DNA from: JALSNL01 sp036479585
GTDB taxonomy: Bacteria; Bacteroidota; Ignavibacteria; Ignavibacteriales; Melioribacteraceae
NCBI GenBank assembly: GCA_965224785.1
Contig: OZ245062.1
Span: forward strand, 2,418,001 to 2,482,000
Reading direction: 5' to 3'
DNA: 64,000 nucleotides
Shown here: piece by piece, positions 7,955 through 16,436 of the stretch
How the letters are laid out: each line of letters starts with the position of its first letter
Numbering within the stretch: position 1 is the first letter of the stretch
The notes under the pieces: generated by a model
What the model saw: only the letters and a program-made list of their open reading frames with translations
What the model was told of the DNA's origin: nothing
The model's database searches: none
Translations under genes and position numbers: made by a program

Positions 7955-8285
7955 ATTCTACAATTCCACCAAGCGGAACATTATTTTTCCTAACTTTTAC
8001 ATTTACCTTTTCTAATTCTGGATAATGTTTTAACAAATTATCCGCTATAATTGTTGCAAGAGTTTCAATTAAATAATAATTTTTCTCGTGAATTACTTTA
8101 TCTATGTATTTGTAAACTTCTGCATAGTTAATTGTTTTTGAAAGATCATCGTTTTTTGCTGCATCGCTAAAATCAAAATATAAATCAACATCAGCTTCAA
8201 ACTTTCCGCCAATTATTTGTTCTTCTTTTAATGCTCCGTGGTAAGCATAGAAGGAAGCATTTTTTATTCTAACTATATTTTTCAT
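7923..8285 (-). CDS. folB: Dihydroneopterin aldolase
   Basis: Converts dihydroneopterin to hydroxymethyl-dihydropterin and glycolaldehyde, the substrate for the overlapping folK product. Family marks are YAYHGALKEEQIIGGKFEAD near the N-terminus (general base Glu and Tyr region), TINYAEVYKYIDKVI, then the active-site segment LIETLATIIADNLL and the C-terminal VKVRKNNVPLGGIVEYVEAE. The length of 120 residues is standard. It starts directly against the EamA transporter stop. It is part of the pgeF-to-GT9 operon. Confidence 0.94.
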   Translation of the reverse strand: MKNIVRIKNASFYAYHGALKEEQIIGGKFEADVDLYFDFSDAAKNDDLSKTINYAEVYKYIDKVIHEKNYYLIETLATIIADNLLKHYPELEKVNVKVRKNNVPLGGIVEYVEAEVEKNK

Positions 8286-9191
8286 TTAATCTCTTTTAAT
8301 AATTATTTTTTTCAAGCTATTAAAATTAGAAAATAAAATACCCATTAGCACTAACATTGAACCAAATAAAACATTTTGAGATAACTTTTCATTTAGAATT
8401 AACCAACCTAGAATAACTGCAATAATTGGAGTTATAAATGAAGACAACGAAAGTATCACAACATTCATATTTTGCAATAACCAATAATAAATTGTGAATG
8501 TAACAATTGTTCCAATAGTTGCAAGGTACAAGATTGAATAAATTGCTTTAGGTGTAAATTCCCAGTTCGTCGAATCTTCAAAACCAAAACTAAATAAAAT
8601 CAAGACACTTCCGGCAATCAACAGAGGATAGGCATTCATTGAAAAAGGATTTAAGTGACCAGCATATTTTTTTAGAATAACAGCAACCAAACCTTGTAAA
8701 ACCGCACTTGCAAAAACTGCTACTAATCCCCAAAATTGTTTTTCAAAATCTAAGTTTATGTTTTCGTAAAAGATGATTACAATTCCGATAAACCCTAGAA
8801 TGATACTTAACATTTTGTAAAAGTCTAATTTTTCAGTTTTCAAAAAGAGCCAAGAGAAGATAAATACAGAAAATGGAAACACTCCAAAAAGTACGGAAGC
8901 TAAACCAGAAGGAATAAATTGTTCCGCCCAATAGACTAACCAAAATGGGATTGCAAACGAAAAGATTCCCATAAAAAAGTAAAGTTTAAGCGATAAAGAA
9001 TCTTTGGGAAGTTTATACTTCTTAAATTGTACAATTGAAAAAATAATTAGCGATGCAAATAAAAATCTTACTCCAGCTGATATCATTGGAGTTAGTGTGT
9101 CCAAACCAATTCTGATTACAACCCAGGTTGAACCCCAAATTATACATATACTTATAAAGCCAAGCGTAAGTTTAAGATTTTTAGAGTTCAT
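8286..9191 (-). CDS. EamA/DMT-superfamily transporter
   Basis: A 301-residue integral membrane protein with two EamA repeats and about ten transmembrane helices. It starts ISICIIWGSTWVVIRIGLDT, the usual first helix of DMT exporters, and the second repeat begins around residue 150 (WGLVAVFASAVLQGLVAVIL). Such proteins export amino acids or metabolites; the substrate cannot be named. The start overlaps the pgeF end by 11 bp and its stop abuts folB, so it belongs to the operon. Confidence 0.88.
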   Translation of the reverse strand: MNSKNLKLTLGFISICIIWGSTWVVIRIGLDTLTPMISAGVRFLFASLIIFSIVQFKKYKLPKDSLSLKLYFFMGIFSFAIPFWLVYWAEQFIPSGLASVLFGVFPFSVFIFSWLFLKTEKLDFYKMLSIILGFIGIVIIFYENINLDFEKQFWGLVAVFASAVLQGLVAVILKKYAGHLNPFSMNAYPLLIAGSVLILFSFGFEDSTNWEFTPKAIYSILYLATIGTIVTFTIYYWLLQNMNVVILSLSSFITPIIAVILGWLILNEKLSQNVLFGSMLVLMGILFSNFNSLKKIIIKRD

Positions 9192-9930
9192 TAGTTGGTC
9201 TCAATGCAAGAACACCTAAAGCTCGTCCGGAGTTTTTGCCATCTCTTCTATACGATTGAAATTTATTGTTTTGAAAACTACATATTGATGATTTCTCAAT
9301 ATTACTTTTAGGAATTCCAAACTCAAGCAAAGTATCAAGGATACCACTTTGAAGGTCTAGTAAATATTTATCTGAATTTCCTTTTTGCTCTGTATATTTT
9401 TCATCAAAATTAGTTGCAACTTCAGTTCCTACTTCATAGTTCTTTTTAGATATTGATGGACCAATAAATACAATTAGATCCTTGGACTCAGAATTGAAAC
9501 TTTCCTTTAACTTAATTAAAGTTTTTTTAAGGATTTTTTTCTCAGTTCCCCTCCATCCAGAGTGAACAGCAGCAATCACATTTTTTGATTTATCATAAAG
9601 ATAAATATTATTACAATCAGCAGTTGATACTGCCAAGCCAATATTTGGAGTTGAAGTTATAAGTGCATCACCTTCTAAATTTTGCTTTGGTGCATCTATG
9701 ATGTTAACAATAGCACTATGAGTTTGCTTTTGAATGACAACATTTTCTTGAGTTAAATTTAGTTTATTGAGAAAAAGCTTTCTATTGTTCAGCACTTTTT
9801 TTTCATCATCACCAATTGATTTTGACATATTAAAATAGAATGGTTCTCTTGGGTTTTGTCCAATTTTTGTACTTAAACCAAACACAATATTTTCTTCTTT
9901 GGAGAGTTTTTCACTTCTTAAAATTAACAT
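9181..9930 (-). CDS. pgeF: Laccase-domain protein, peptidoglycan editing factor / YfiH family
   Basis: Member of the DUF152 family (YlmD/YfiH), reported as purine nucleoside phosphorylase/adenosine deaminase-like and as an enzyme clearing mis-built UDP-MurNAc-L-Ser. The metal-binding motifs are present: KQTHSA (His), STADCNNIYLYD (Cys) and AAVHSGWRGT (His), plus the C-terminal FQSYRRDGKNSGRALGVLAL. Length 249 is normal. It is the first gene of the minus-strand operon down to 5452, and overlaps the EamA gene by 11 bp. Confidence 0.9.
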   Translation of the reverse strand: MLILRSEKLSKEENIVFGLSTKIGQNPREPFYFNMSKSIGDDEKKVLNNRKLFLNKLNLTQENVVIQKQTHSAIVNIIDAPKQNLEGDALITSTPNIGLAVSTADCNNIYLYDKSKNVIAAVHSGWRGTEKKILKKTLIKLKESFNSESKDLIVFIGPSISKKNYEVGTEVATNFDEKYTEQKGNSDKYLLDLQSGILDTLLEFGIPKSNIEKSSICSFQNNKFQSYRRDGKNSGRALGVLALRPTNEL

Positions 9931-10023
9931 AATTCTCTATAATTTTTGGAAGGTAAAGTAATTAGAATTATTAGAAATAGAAAGGGTTGAGAAATATTTT
10001 CTTTTAATAACTGATTGAAACTG

Positions 10024-10446
10024 TTACTTAATTTTAGTTTTCACAAATGGTTTTACCAATTTTTCCCCTTGTGGTGATAAAATATAATTACCAAAATTAT
10101 TGGTTACGATAATATCTTTTAGCAAGTAGTTACTATTAAACCGATTAAAATTTTCATTAGAATAATCAAAACCAACAATTGGAATAATAAATAAGTTCGA
10201 TTCACTTTTAAGTTCTAGATTTGGATTGGTTAAAGTTGTATCGTTATAAATCTTTTGATAATAATCTAACCATACGTCATTTTCTTTTTTTTGAAGTTGA
10301 AAATAATTTGACTCAGTAACAATTATTGGCGAAGAATTGGAGACAACAATTCCAATTACTTTTTCTTCAATGTTAATGCTTTGGGCATTTAGGAATGATG
10401 AAAATATAAGTAAGATAATAATATTTAGGAAGATGTGTTTTTTCAT
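10024..10446 (-). CDS. Hypothetical secreted protein
   Basis: A 140-residue protein with a clear signal peptide (KKHIFLNIIILLIFSSFLNAQS, likely cleaved after NAQ). The rest has no family I recognise: a region with VVSNSSPIIVTESNYFQLQ, then FIIPIVGFDY and a C-terminal TNNFGNYILSPQGEKLVKPF. There is no lipobox Cys and no sorting domain. It lies between fmt and pgeF on the same strand. It is probably periplasmic or surface exposed; function unknown. Confidence 0.65.
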   Translation of the reverse strand: MKKHIFLNIIILLIFSSFLNAQSINIEEKVIGIVVSNSSPIIVTESNYFQLQKKENDVWLDYYQKIYNDTTLTNPNLELKSESNLFIIPIVGFDYSNENFNRFNSNYLLKDIIVTNNFGNYILSPQGEKLVKPFVKTKIK

Positions 10447-10502
10447 TTTACAATTATTTTAATAATGTCATTAGATACTATCATACTATTATTATTTACT
10501 TA

Positions 10503-11405
10503 CTATCGAAATGAAAACCCGCGATTAAAATCCTCCTCACTCATTCTCTTTCTTCCTTCAGCTTGAATTTCTAATATTTGCAGAGTCCCATTTTCACAAC
10601 CGACAAATAATTCATTTTTTGTTTGCTGAATTTCTCCAACTTCAAGATTCTGATTTTCAACTATTGCCGATTTGAATATCTTAAAATGTTTATCGTCATA
10701 AACAAAAAATGCTCCGGGATAAGGTGATAAACCTCTAATCAAATTATGCATATTCTCCACAGAATTGTTCCAACTAATTCTGCAAATTTCTTTTGTGATT
10801 TTTGGTGCGGGTGTTGATTTAGAATTGTCTTGCTCTCTTAGTTCATAATTCTCAGTATCAATTAAGTCAACAGTTTTAAGAACTAACTCTGCTCCCTTCT
10901 CGCTCATTGAATCGTGTAAATCTTCAAAATTATCTTCGGGTTTAATTTCTATTTTTTCTTGTAGAATAATATTTCCCGTATCAACTTTCTCTTTCAGAAA
11001 AAAAGTAGTTGCTCCAGTTTGAGTTTCTCCTTTTATAATTGCCCATTGAATTGGTGCAGCTCCTCTATACTTAGGCAACAAAGAGCCGTGTAAATTGAAA
11101 GAACCTAGTTTGGAAATTGTAAAAACTTCTGCCGGCAATATTCTAAATGCAACTATTACAAACAAATCAGCATCTAATTTTTTAAGACTTGAGATAAACT
11201 CTTCATCCTTAAATTTTTCCGGTTGGAGAACGGCCAAATTGTTTTCTACAGCAAATTGTTTTATTGGACTATAACTAATTTTTCGTCCTCTTCCCTTTTG
11301 TCTATCGGGTGAAGTAACAACTCCAACAATTTCGTGTTTACTTTCGTTCAATATTTTGAGAGATGGAATTGCAAAATCTGGTGTGGCGAAGAATATTATT
11401 TTCAT
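10503..11405 (-). CDS. fmt: Methionyl-tRNA formyltransferase
   Basis: Formylates initiator Met-tRNA using 10-formyl-THF. The N-terminal Rossmann-like transferase domain includes IIFFATPDFAIPSLKIL and FNLHGSLLPKYRGAAPIQWA (catalytic Asn/His region), followed by GATTFFLKEKVDTGNIILQ (catalytic Asp). The C-terminal OB-like domain begins near residue 205 (ICRISWNNSVENMHNLIRGL). Length 300 is slightly short but complete. It pairs functionally with def upstream, from which it is separated by a TGTCATT repeat. Confidence 0.95.
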   Translation of the reverse strand: MKIIFFATPDFAIPSLKILNESKHEIVGVVTSPDRQKGRGRKISYSPIKQFAVENNLAVLQPEKFKDEEFISSLKKLDADLFVIVAFRILPAEVFTISKLGSFNLHGSLLPKYRGAAPIQWAIIKGETQTGATTFFLKEKVDTGNIILQEKIEIKPEDNFEDLHDSMSEKGAELVLKTVDLIDTENYELREQDNSKSTPAPKITKEICRISWNNSVENMHNLIRGLSPYPGAFFVYDDKHFKIFKSAIVENQNLEVGEIQQTKNELFVGCENGTLQILEIQAEGRKRMSEEDFNRGFSFR

Positions 11406-11440
11406 ATTTTTGTTAGTTGATTGATATTAGTGTTTTATGC

Positions 11441-11515
11441 TGTCATTCTCAGCTTGACTGGGAATCCAGTAAATATTAACAACTGGATTTCCGATAAAAA
11501 CATTCGGAAATGACA
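11441..11515. repeat. TGTCATT palindromic repeat, subfamily B (reversed)
   Basis: Begins TGTCATTCTCAGCTTGACTG and ends CATTCGGAAATGACA. It carries the two internal hairpins of subfamily B in reverse orientation (CAG-CTTGA-CTGGGAATCC and GGATTTCCGAT...ATTCGGAAA). It fills most of the fmt-def gap and would lie in the fmt/def transcript. Confidence 0.8.
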
Positions 11516-11582
11516 ACAATATTCAATTTAGATTTTTTAGGAAAACTTAGTCAATTAAAACTAACTTCTACCTTTAAAAGAT

Positions 11583-12131
11583 TTAAGCAATTTGCGTTAT
11601 AGGATATTCACACTCAATTTCTCTGTTAGATATTTGAAATAAGTAACTTTGCATATCTTTTCTTACTTTTTCTTCTACTCTGTCCGGAATCATCTTCCCA
11701 ATTAAATGGTCGTACTCGTGTTGAATAACTCTTGAGAATAAATCATCAGCTTCAATTTCAACTTCTTGTTCATCTGTGTTTAAGTATCTAATTTTTATTT
11801 CTGCCGGACGTTCAACATCTGCTCTTAAATCTGGCAAGCTGAGACATCCTTCTTCTAGTATTACTATTTCATCAGAGCTTGAAATAATCTTTGGGTTTAT
11901 CATAACTACAGGTTTTATATGTTCGTAATCTTCTACTGGAGAAATATCAACGATAAATATTTGTTTATTTATTCCAACTTGATTTGCTGCAAGCCCTATG
12001 CCATTAGCGTTCCGCATAGTGGTAAACATATTTTGAATTGTAAAAATTAAATCATCATCTACAGATTTAACTGGTTTAGCTTTTTGCCAAAGAATTCTAT
12101 CGCCATAAACTGTAATTGGTAATATTGCCAT
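11583..12131 (-). CDS. def: Peptide deformylase
   Basis: Metallo-hydrolase that removes the N-formyl group from nascent proteins. All three motifs are present: motif 1 GIGLAANQVG (residues ~40-49), motif 2 EEGCLSLP with the metal-binding Cys, and motif 3 QHEYDHLIG with the two metal-binding His and catalytic Glu. Motif 3 has Tyr where Ile or Leu is more usual (HEYDH), seen in many Bacteroidota. Length 182 is normal. The product acts on formyl-Met made by the fmt product. Confidence 0.95.
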   Translation of the reverse strand: MAILPITVYGDRILWQKAKPVKSVDDDLIFTIQNMFTTMRNANGIGLAANQVGINKQIFIVDISPVEDYEHIKPVVMINPKIISSSDEIVILEEGCLSLPDLRADVERPAEIKIRYLNTDEQEVEIEADDLFSRVIQHEYDHLIGKMIPDRVEEKVRKDMQSYLFQISNREIECEYPITQIA

Positions 12132-12225
12132 TGATTATTTTATCCGTTTTGTAATTAAAATTAGAAGTTCAAAAATAAATAAGATTGTTTCAATAAGAAA
12201 GTATAAGTTTTAAGATTGTAAAGTA

Positions 12226-12271
12226 GATTGCTTGCAATCTGCTATTTGTTATTCACAGATTGCGAGCAATC
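12226..12271. repeat. REP-like inverted repeat
   Basis: GATTGCTTGCAATCTG (12226-12241) and CAGATTGCGAGCAATC (12256-12271) pair over 16 bp with a single mismatch, leaving a 14-base loop. Each arm is itself nearly palindromic (GATTGC..GCAATC). It lies between the hsp20 terminator and def. It resembles the REP hairpins scattered in Bacteroidota genomes; related GCAGATT hairpins occur near dnaK. Confidence 0.6.
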
Positions 12272-12293
12272 CGTGGTACAACTACAAAATAAA

Positions 12294-12319
12294 AAACCCC
12301 AACAAAAATGCTGGGGTTT
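12294..12319 (-). terminator. Rho-independent terminator after hsp20
   Basis: Read on the minus strand: AAACCCCA, a loop of about 10 bases, TGGGGTTT, then a T-run (TTTATTTTG). The stem is 8 bp (12294-12301 with 12312-12319). It lies 20 bp after the hsp20 stop, exactly where a transcript from the hsp20/dnaK block would end. Confidence 0.85.
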
Positions 12320-12340
12320 AATTTTAACTATTAAAATAAT

Positions 12341-12733
12341 TTAGTTAATGGTAATCGTCTTAGGTTTCACTCGTTCAACTTTGGGTAAGTGAATTTTAAG
12401 TTTACCATTCTCCATACTTGCATCAATTTTATCATCATTCACACTTTCAGAAAGTTTGAACTTTCTGTAATAATTACTCGCATCAATTTCTCTCATAAGA
12501 TATTTTGTTTTGTCTTTTTCAGCAGATTTAACTCTACCCATTATTATTAAATTACCATCTTCTAATTTTATTTTAATATCTTCTCGTGCAACACCGGGCA
12601 TACTTGCAATTAGAAAATAATCGTTATCTGTTTCATATATATCAACAAGCGGTGCAATCCAAGCTTCATTTTCTAATGCATAATCCCAGCTATCTATTTT
12701 TTCAACTTTTGCTAATTCTTTTGTTTCAGTCAT
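12341..12733 (-). CDS. Small heat-shock protein Hsp20 (first copy)
   Basis: ATP-independent holdase chaperone with an alpha-crystallin domain (residues ~30-120). Visible marks are DIYETDNDYFLIASMPGVAREDIKIKLEDGNLIIMG, the alpha-crystallin beta-sheet core (split here by its central GV), and MENGKLKIHLPK (the A-x-x-x-n-G-v-L signature). An in-frame ATG exists at 12754, but AGAAGGAG lies 5 bases before the ATG at 12733, so 130 residues are preferred. It follows dnaK by about 110 bp on the same strand. Unlike the second copy, it lacks an obvious C-terminal I-x-I; it ends KTITIN. Confidence 0.9.
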   Translation of the reverse strand: MTETKELAKVEKIDSWDYALENEAWIAPLVDIYETDNDYFLIASMPGVAREDIKIKLEDGNLIIMGRVKSAEKDKTKYLMREIDASNYYRKFKLSESVNDDKIDASMENGKLKIHLPKVERVKPKTITIN

Positions 12734-12764
12734 TTTGTCTCCTTCTATTTTCATTTTTATTCAT

Positions 12765-12797
12765 ACACTTGCTTGCAGTAATGTGGCAAGCAAGTGT
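12765..12797. other. Hairpin between dnaK and hsp20
   Basis: ACACTTGCTTGC (12765-12776) and GCAAGCAAGTGT (12786-12797) form a perfect 12-bp stem with a 9-base loop, in the short dnaK-hsp20 gap. No T-run follows on the minus strand, so it is more likely an mRNA processing/stability structure or a REP-type repeat than a full terminator. Confidence 0.6.
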
Positions 12798-12812
12798 CAA
12801 CATTTTCAATAA

Positions 12813-12831
12813 CGCAGATTACTAATCTGCG
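12813..12831. other. Palindrome directly after dnaK
   Basis: CGCAGATTA and TAATCTGCG around a single central base, ending 10 bp from the dnaK stop. It shares the GCAGATT core with the REP-like repeat at 12226-12271. Possible REP hairpin or weak attenuator of hsp20 read-through. Confidence 0.5.
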
Positions 12832-12841
12832 ATACGATAAC

Positions 12842-14767
12842 TTATTTTTTATCGTCATCATCAACAACTTCAAAAGATGCATCTTCTACTTCTTTATCAT
12901 CTTTAGGTGCTTCTGCATTTGGCTCTGCACTTTGTTCAGATCCTGCACCAGGTTGTCCATCTGCTCCCGGTTGTGCATAAAGTTTTTGAGAAACTTCACC
13001 CCAAACTTTATTCAATTCGTCAGTCGCAGATTTTATTGCATCTGTACTATCTGTTTTAAGAGCTTCTTCAACTTTAGTAATTTCAGCTTCTAATTTTGCT
13101 TTATCATCTGCTTCAATTTTTTCTTTCATCTCTTCAATTTGCTTTTTAGTTTGGAACACCAAATTATCAGCACCATTTCTTACATCAACACCTTCCTTTT
13201 TCTTCTTATCTTCTGCAGCATTTTCTTTCGCAGCTTGTTTCATTTTTTCAATCTCATCATCACTCAAACCACTTGAAGAAGTTATTTTAATGCTTTGCTC
13301 TTTACCGCTTGCTTTATCTTTAGCAGCAATGTGCATTATTCCGTTTGCATCAATATCAAATGTTACTTCAATTTGTGGAACTCCTCTTGGTGATGGTGGA
13401 ATTCCATCTAAGTGAAATCTGCCAAGCGTTCTGTTATCAGCTGCCATTGAGCGTTCACCTTGCAGAATATGAATCTCTACAGAAGGCTGATTGTCTGCCG
13501 CAGTTGAAAATATTTCGCTCTTTTTTGTTGGTATAGTTGTGTTCGATTCGATTAGTCTTGTCATCACACTTCCCATAGTTTCAATTCCAAGTGAAAGCGG
13601 AGTAACATCAAGAAGTAACACATCTTTAACATCTCCGGCAAGAACGCCACCTTGAACTGCTGCACCAATCGCAACTACTTCATCGGGGTTAACACCTTTG
13701 TGCGGGTCTTTACCAAAAATTTTCTTTACCAACTCTTGAACCTTAGGCATTCTTGTTGAACCACCAACCAAAATCACTTCATCAATTTCAGAAGCAGAAA
13801 CTCCAGCATCTTTAATTGCTTGCTCGCAAGGTAATGCTGAACGTTCAACTAAGTCATCAACCAATTGCTCAAACTTTGCTCTTGTAATTGAAATGTTCAA
13901 ATGCTTTGGACCATCTTGAGTTGCAGTAACAAATGGTAGATTAACATCAGATTGCTTTGAAGTTGACAATTCAATTTTAGCTTTTTCTGCACCTTCTTTT
14001 AAGCGTTGAAGAGCCATTGGATCTTTACGCAAATCAATTCCTTCTGCTTTGTTAAACTCATCAGCAAGGTAATCGATTAGTCTTTGATCAAAATCATCTC
14101 CACCAAGATGTGTATCACCATTAGTAGATTTAACTTCAAAAACTCCATCGCCTAATTGTAGAATTGAAACATCAAAAGTACCGCCACCAAGATCATAAAC
14201 TGCAACAAGTTGTTCTTTGTTCTTTTTATCTAAACCATAAGAAAGAGCAGCAGCAGTAGGCTCGTTGATGATTCTCTTAACTGTCAATCCGGCAATTTCG
14301 CCTGCATCTTTTGTTGCTTGTCTTTGTGCATCATTAAAGTAAGCCGGAACTGTAATTACAGCTTCTGTTACTTCTTGACCCAAATAATCTTCAGCAGTTT
14401 TTTTCATTTTCTGCAAAACCATTGCACTTATTTCTGGTGGTGAATAAACTCTATCGTTAATTTTAATTCTTGCAGAACCGTTATCGCCAGCTACTACTTT
14501 ATAAGGTACTTCCGTAATCTCGTTTGATACTTCATCAAACTTACGTCCCATAAATCTCTTTACTGAAAAAACAGTATTAGTCGGATTTGTAACCGCTTGT
14601 CTCTTAGCAGGCTGACCAACAAGACGTTCATCATTTTTGGCAAAGCCAATTACAGATGGAGTAGTTCTTCCACCTTCTGCATTAGGAATTACAACTGGCT
14701 CATTACCTTCCATTACTGCAACGCAAGAGTTAGTTGTTCCTAAATCTATTCCTATAATTTTTCCCAT
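12842..14767 (-). CDS. dnaK: Hsp70 chaperone DnaK
   Basis: ATP-driven cytoplasmic chaperone. The nucleotide-binding domain (residues 1-~385) begins IIGIDLGTTNSCVAVMEG and includes AVYDLGGGTFDVSIL and the adenosine loop VILVGGSTRMPKVQELV. The substrate domain follows DVLLLDVTPLSLGIETMG. The lid is helical and the tail is rich in G/Q/A, ending in an acidic EVVDDDDKK rather than EEVD. Length 641 is standard. AGGAG lies upstream of the ATG. It is flanked by an hsp20 gene on each side, all on the minus strand. No dnaJ or grpE is in the window. Confidence 0.98.
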   Translation of the reverse strand: MGKIIGIDLGTTNSCVAVMEGNEPVVIPNAEGGRTTPSVIGFAKNDERLVGQPAKRQAVTNPTNTVFSVKRFMGRKFDEVSNEITEVPYKVVAGDNGSARIKINDRVYSPPEISAMVLQKMKKTAEDYLGQEVTEAVITVPAYFNDAQRQATKDAGEIAGLTVKRIINEPTAAALSYGLDKKNKEQLVAVYDLGGGTFDVSILQLGDGVFEVKSTNGDTHLGGDDFDQRLIDYLADEFNKAEGIDLRKDPMALQRLKEGAEKAKIELSTSKQSDVNLPFVTATQDGPKHLNISITRAKFEQLVDDLVERSALPCEQAIKDAGVSASEIDEVILVGGSTRMPKVQELVKKIFGKDPHKGVNPDEVVAIGAAVQGGVLAGDVKDVLLLDVTPLSLGIETMGSVMTRLIESNTTIPTKKSEIFSTAADNQPSVEIHILQGERSMAADNRTLGRFHLDGIPPSPRGVPQIEVTFDIDANGIMHIAAKDKASGKEQSIKITSSSGLSDDEIEKMKQAAKENAAEDKKKKEGVDVRNGADNLVFQTKKQIEEMKEKIEADDKAKLEAEITKVEEALKTDSTDAIKSATDELNKVWGEVSQKLYAQPGADGQPGAGSEQSAEPNAEAPKDDKEVEDASFEVVDDDDKK

Positions 14768-14899
14768 TTTAATATCTCCTCTAATTTAGTGCTACTCTTT
14801 TAGCAGCAATTTGTTTTTAATTTTATTTTTATGTTTACTTTATTTGTCTCTCGTTTTACGTCTTCCTGTCCGGCGTAGCGTAGCGAAGACGGATCGTTT

Positions 14900-15334
14900 T
14901 TAATTGAGTGTAATAATTGTTTCTTTCGGTTGTTTTGGTTGAACTTTTTCTAATTGAATTTCTAAAATTCCGTCAATAACTTTTGCATCAACTTTTTCAG
15001 AATCAACTTCTACCGGAAGTGTAAAGCTTCTTTCAAATGTTCCGAAAGTTCTTTCACTTCTATAATAGTTGTCTTCTTTTTCTTCAGTAACTTTTTTCTT
15101 CTCACCTTTTATAGTTAAGATGTTGTCTTGCAAAGTAATTTTCAAATCATCTTTTTGAATACCTGGAACTTCGATATATAACATTAGATGTTTTTCATTT
15201 TCTTTAATATCAATTGCCGGTAAAAATTGTTCTTGCTCGGTAGCTTCCAACTCTGGAAATTCTCCAAAAAAACTTTGGAATCTGTTTTGGAAATTGTCTA
15301 ATTCTCTCATCGGTTCAAATCTTAATAGTGTCAT
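14900..15334 (-). CDS. Small heat-shock protein Hsp20 (second copy)
   Basis: A 144-residue Hsp20 with alpha-crystallin domain (residues ~42-140). It reads DIKENEKHLMLYIEVPGIQK, GEKKKVTEEKEDNYYRSER and YRSERTFGTFERSFTLPVEV, then VIDGILEIQLEK, the usual G-x-L motif. The N-terminal FQNRFQSFFGEFPE is the hydrophobic, Phe-rich arm typical of the class. The ribosome site AAAGGAGAAAG is strong. It heads the heat-shock block. Its upstream region holds a long inverted repeat (15513-15556), probably its operator. Confidence 0.93.
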   Translation of the reverse strand: MTLLRFEPMRELDNFQNRFQSFFGEFPELEATEQEQFLPAIDIKENEKHLMLYIEVPGIQKDDLKITLQDNILTIKGEKKKVTEEKEDNYYRSERTFGTFERSFTLPVEVDSEKVDAKVIDGILEIQLEKVQPKQPKETIITLN

Positions 15335-15512
15335 AATTCTTTCTCCTTTATTAACTTTAATTTTTTGCTTAATTTTGTATTCGGTTGTTATACTTGTTAC
15401 AATTGGTGAAGCTTGCTAACTACACAATTTTTATACAAAGACTATGCCAATGAGCTACTTGTTCTTTATCTTGTTTATTTATATTGTGTTAACTTTTTTA
15501 CTTAAATTATTT

Positions 15513-15556
15513 GCAAAATGTCATTTAGTCTTATATTCGCCATTATGACATTTTGC
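15513..15556. promoter_or_regulatory. Candidate operator, 12-bp inverted repeat upstream of hsp20
   Basis: GCAAAATGTCAT (15513-15524) and ATGACATTTTGC (15545-15556) are perfect inverted repeats, centre to centre about 32 bp, i.e. three helical turns. Just beyond are partial copies, CTGTCATTC and TTGTCAATTTGGCAA. The array sits in the divergent region between hsp20 (minus) and birA (plus). Paired sites on the same helix face suggest binding of a dimeric regulator. It is not a CIRCE (HrcA) element. Confidence 0.55.
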
Positions 15557-15611
15557 CAACTATTCTGTCATTCTTTTTGTCAATTTGGCAATTCATTTAT
15601 TAGGATTAAAA

Positions 15612-16385
15612 ATGTTTACAATTGAAGATTTCGATATTAAATTAAATACAAAGTTTGTTGGAAGGAATTTTATTTATGCTCAAAATGTTTCTTCTACTAA
15701 CTCATATCTATCTGAACAAAACAAGAATTTAGAAAATGGTTCTGTAGCTTTATCTGAATTTCAAACGGATGGGAAAGGGAGATTAAAAAGATCTTGGTAT
15801 AGTAATGAAGGTGAAAATTTAACATTTTCCATTTTGCTAAATGATCATATTGAGAAATTAAACTTAAACCATTTGAACTTAGCTACTTCCCTTGCAGTTT
15901 CAAGTTCTATTGAAAATCTTTATCAACTTAAAACAGATTTGAAATGGCCCAACGATGTACTAATAAATAATAAAAAGGTAAGCGGAATTTTATTAGAATC
16001 ATCCACCAAAGGTTCGGATATTGAAAAGGTAATAATCGGAATTGGGATAAATGTAAATCAAACTAAATTTGATGGGGACTTTAATATTCAACCTACTTCA
16101 ATCAAACACGAGATGCGGAAAAGTATTTCCCGCGAAAAATTGCTGAGCGAAGTTCTAAATACTTTTGAAGAATTACTTTTTGAACTTAAAAATGATTCAA
16201 AGAAATTATTAAATAGATGGCGTGACAAATGTGGAACAATTGGAGAACGTATTTCTATTGAACATAATGGAGAATCTAAGCACGGAACTTTTTATGACAT
16301 TGATGCAAACGGACTTATGATTTTGAAAGTTGGAGAAAAGTTAGAAAAAATCTCAATTGGTGATGTAAGTGTAAGGAAGAGATAA
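15612..16385 (+). CDS. birA: Biotin--[acetyl-CoA-carboxylase] ligase
   Basis: Activates biotin as biotinyl-AMP and attaches it to the biotin carrier protein. Motifs: NVSSTNSYL at residue ~26, EFQTDGKGRLKRSWYS (the GRGRxxRxW-like biotin/AMP loop, here GKGRLKRSW), LKWPNDVLINNKKVSGIL (the KWPND catalytic Lys segment) and GIGINVN. It has no N-terminal DNA-binding domain, so it is the monofunctional type. The ATG at 15612 has AGGA upstream and is preferred over a TTG at 15585, giving 258 codons including the stop. Its substrate pathway, acetyl-CoA carboxylase, is represented by accD at 25.4 kb. Confidence 0.93.
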   Translation: MFTIEDFDIKLNTKFVGRNFIYAQNVSSTNSYLSEQNKNLENGSVALSEFQTDGKGRLKRSWYSNEGENLTFSILLNDHIEKLNLNHLNLATSLAVSSSIENLYQLKTDLKWPNDVLINNKKVSGILLESSTKGSDIEKVIIGIGINVNQTKFDGDFNIQPTSIKHEMRKSISREKLLSEVLNTFEELLFELKNDSKKLLNRWRDKCGTIGERISIEHNGESKHGTFYDIDANGLMILKVGEKLEKISIGDVSVRKR

Positions 16386-16436
16386 TTTTACAAAATATTA
16401 TTGTTATGTTGTTACTTAGTAAATAAAAAACGTTTC

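Noticed and set aside
14790..14815. CIRCE-like element before dnaK (GTGCTACTCTTTTAGCAGC)
   Set aside because: It lacks the TTAGCACTC-N9-GAGTGCTAA pattern; only a short imperfect inverted repeat remains.
14859..14891. CGTCTTC/GAAGACG stem after the second hsp20 gene
   Set aside because: Seven-bp stem with a 19-base loop and no T-run; too weak to call a terminator.
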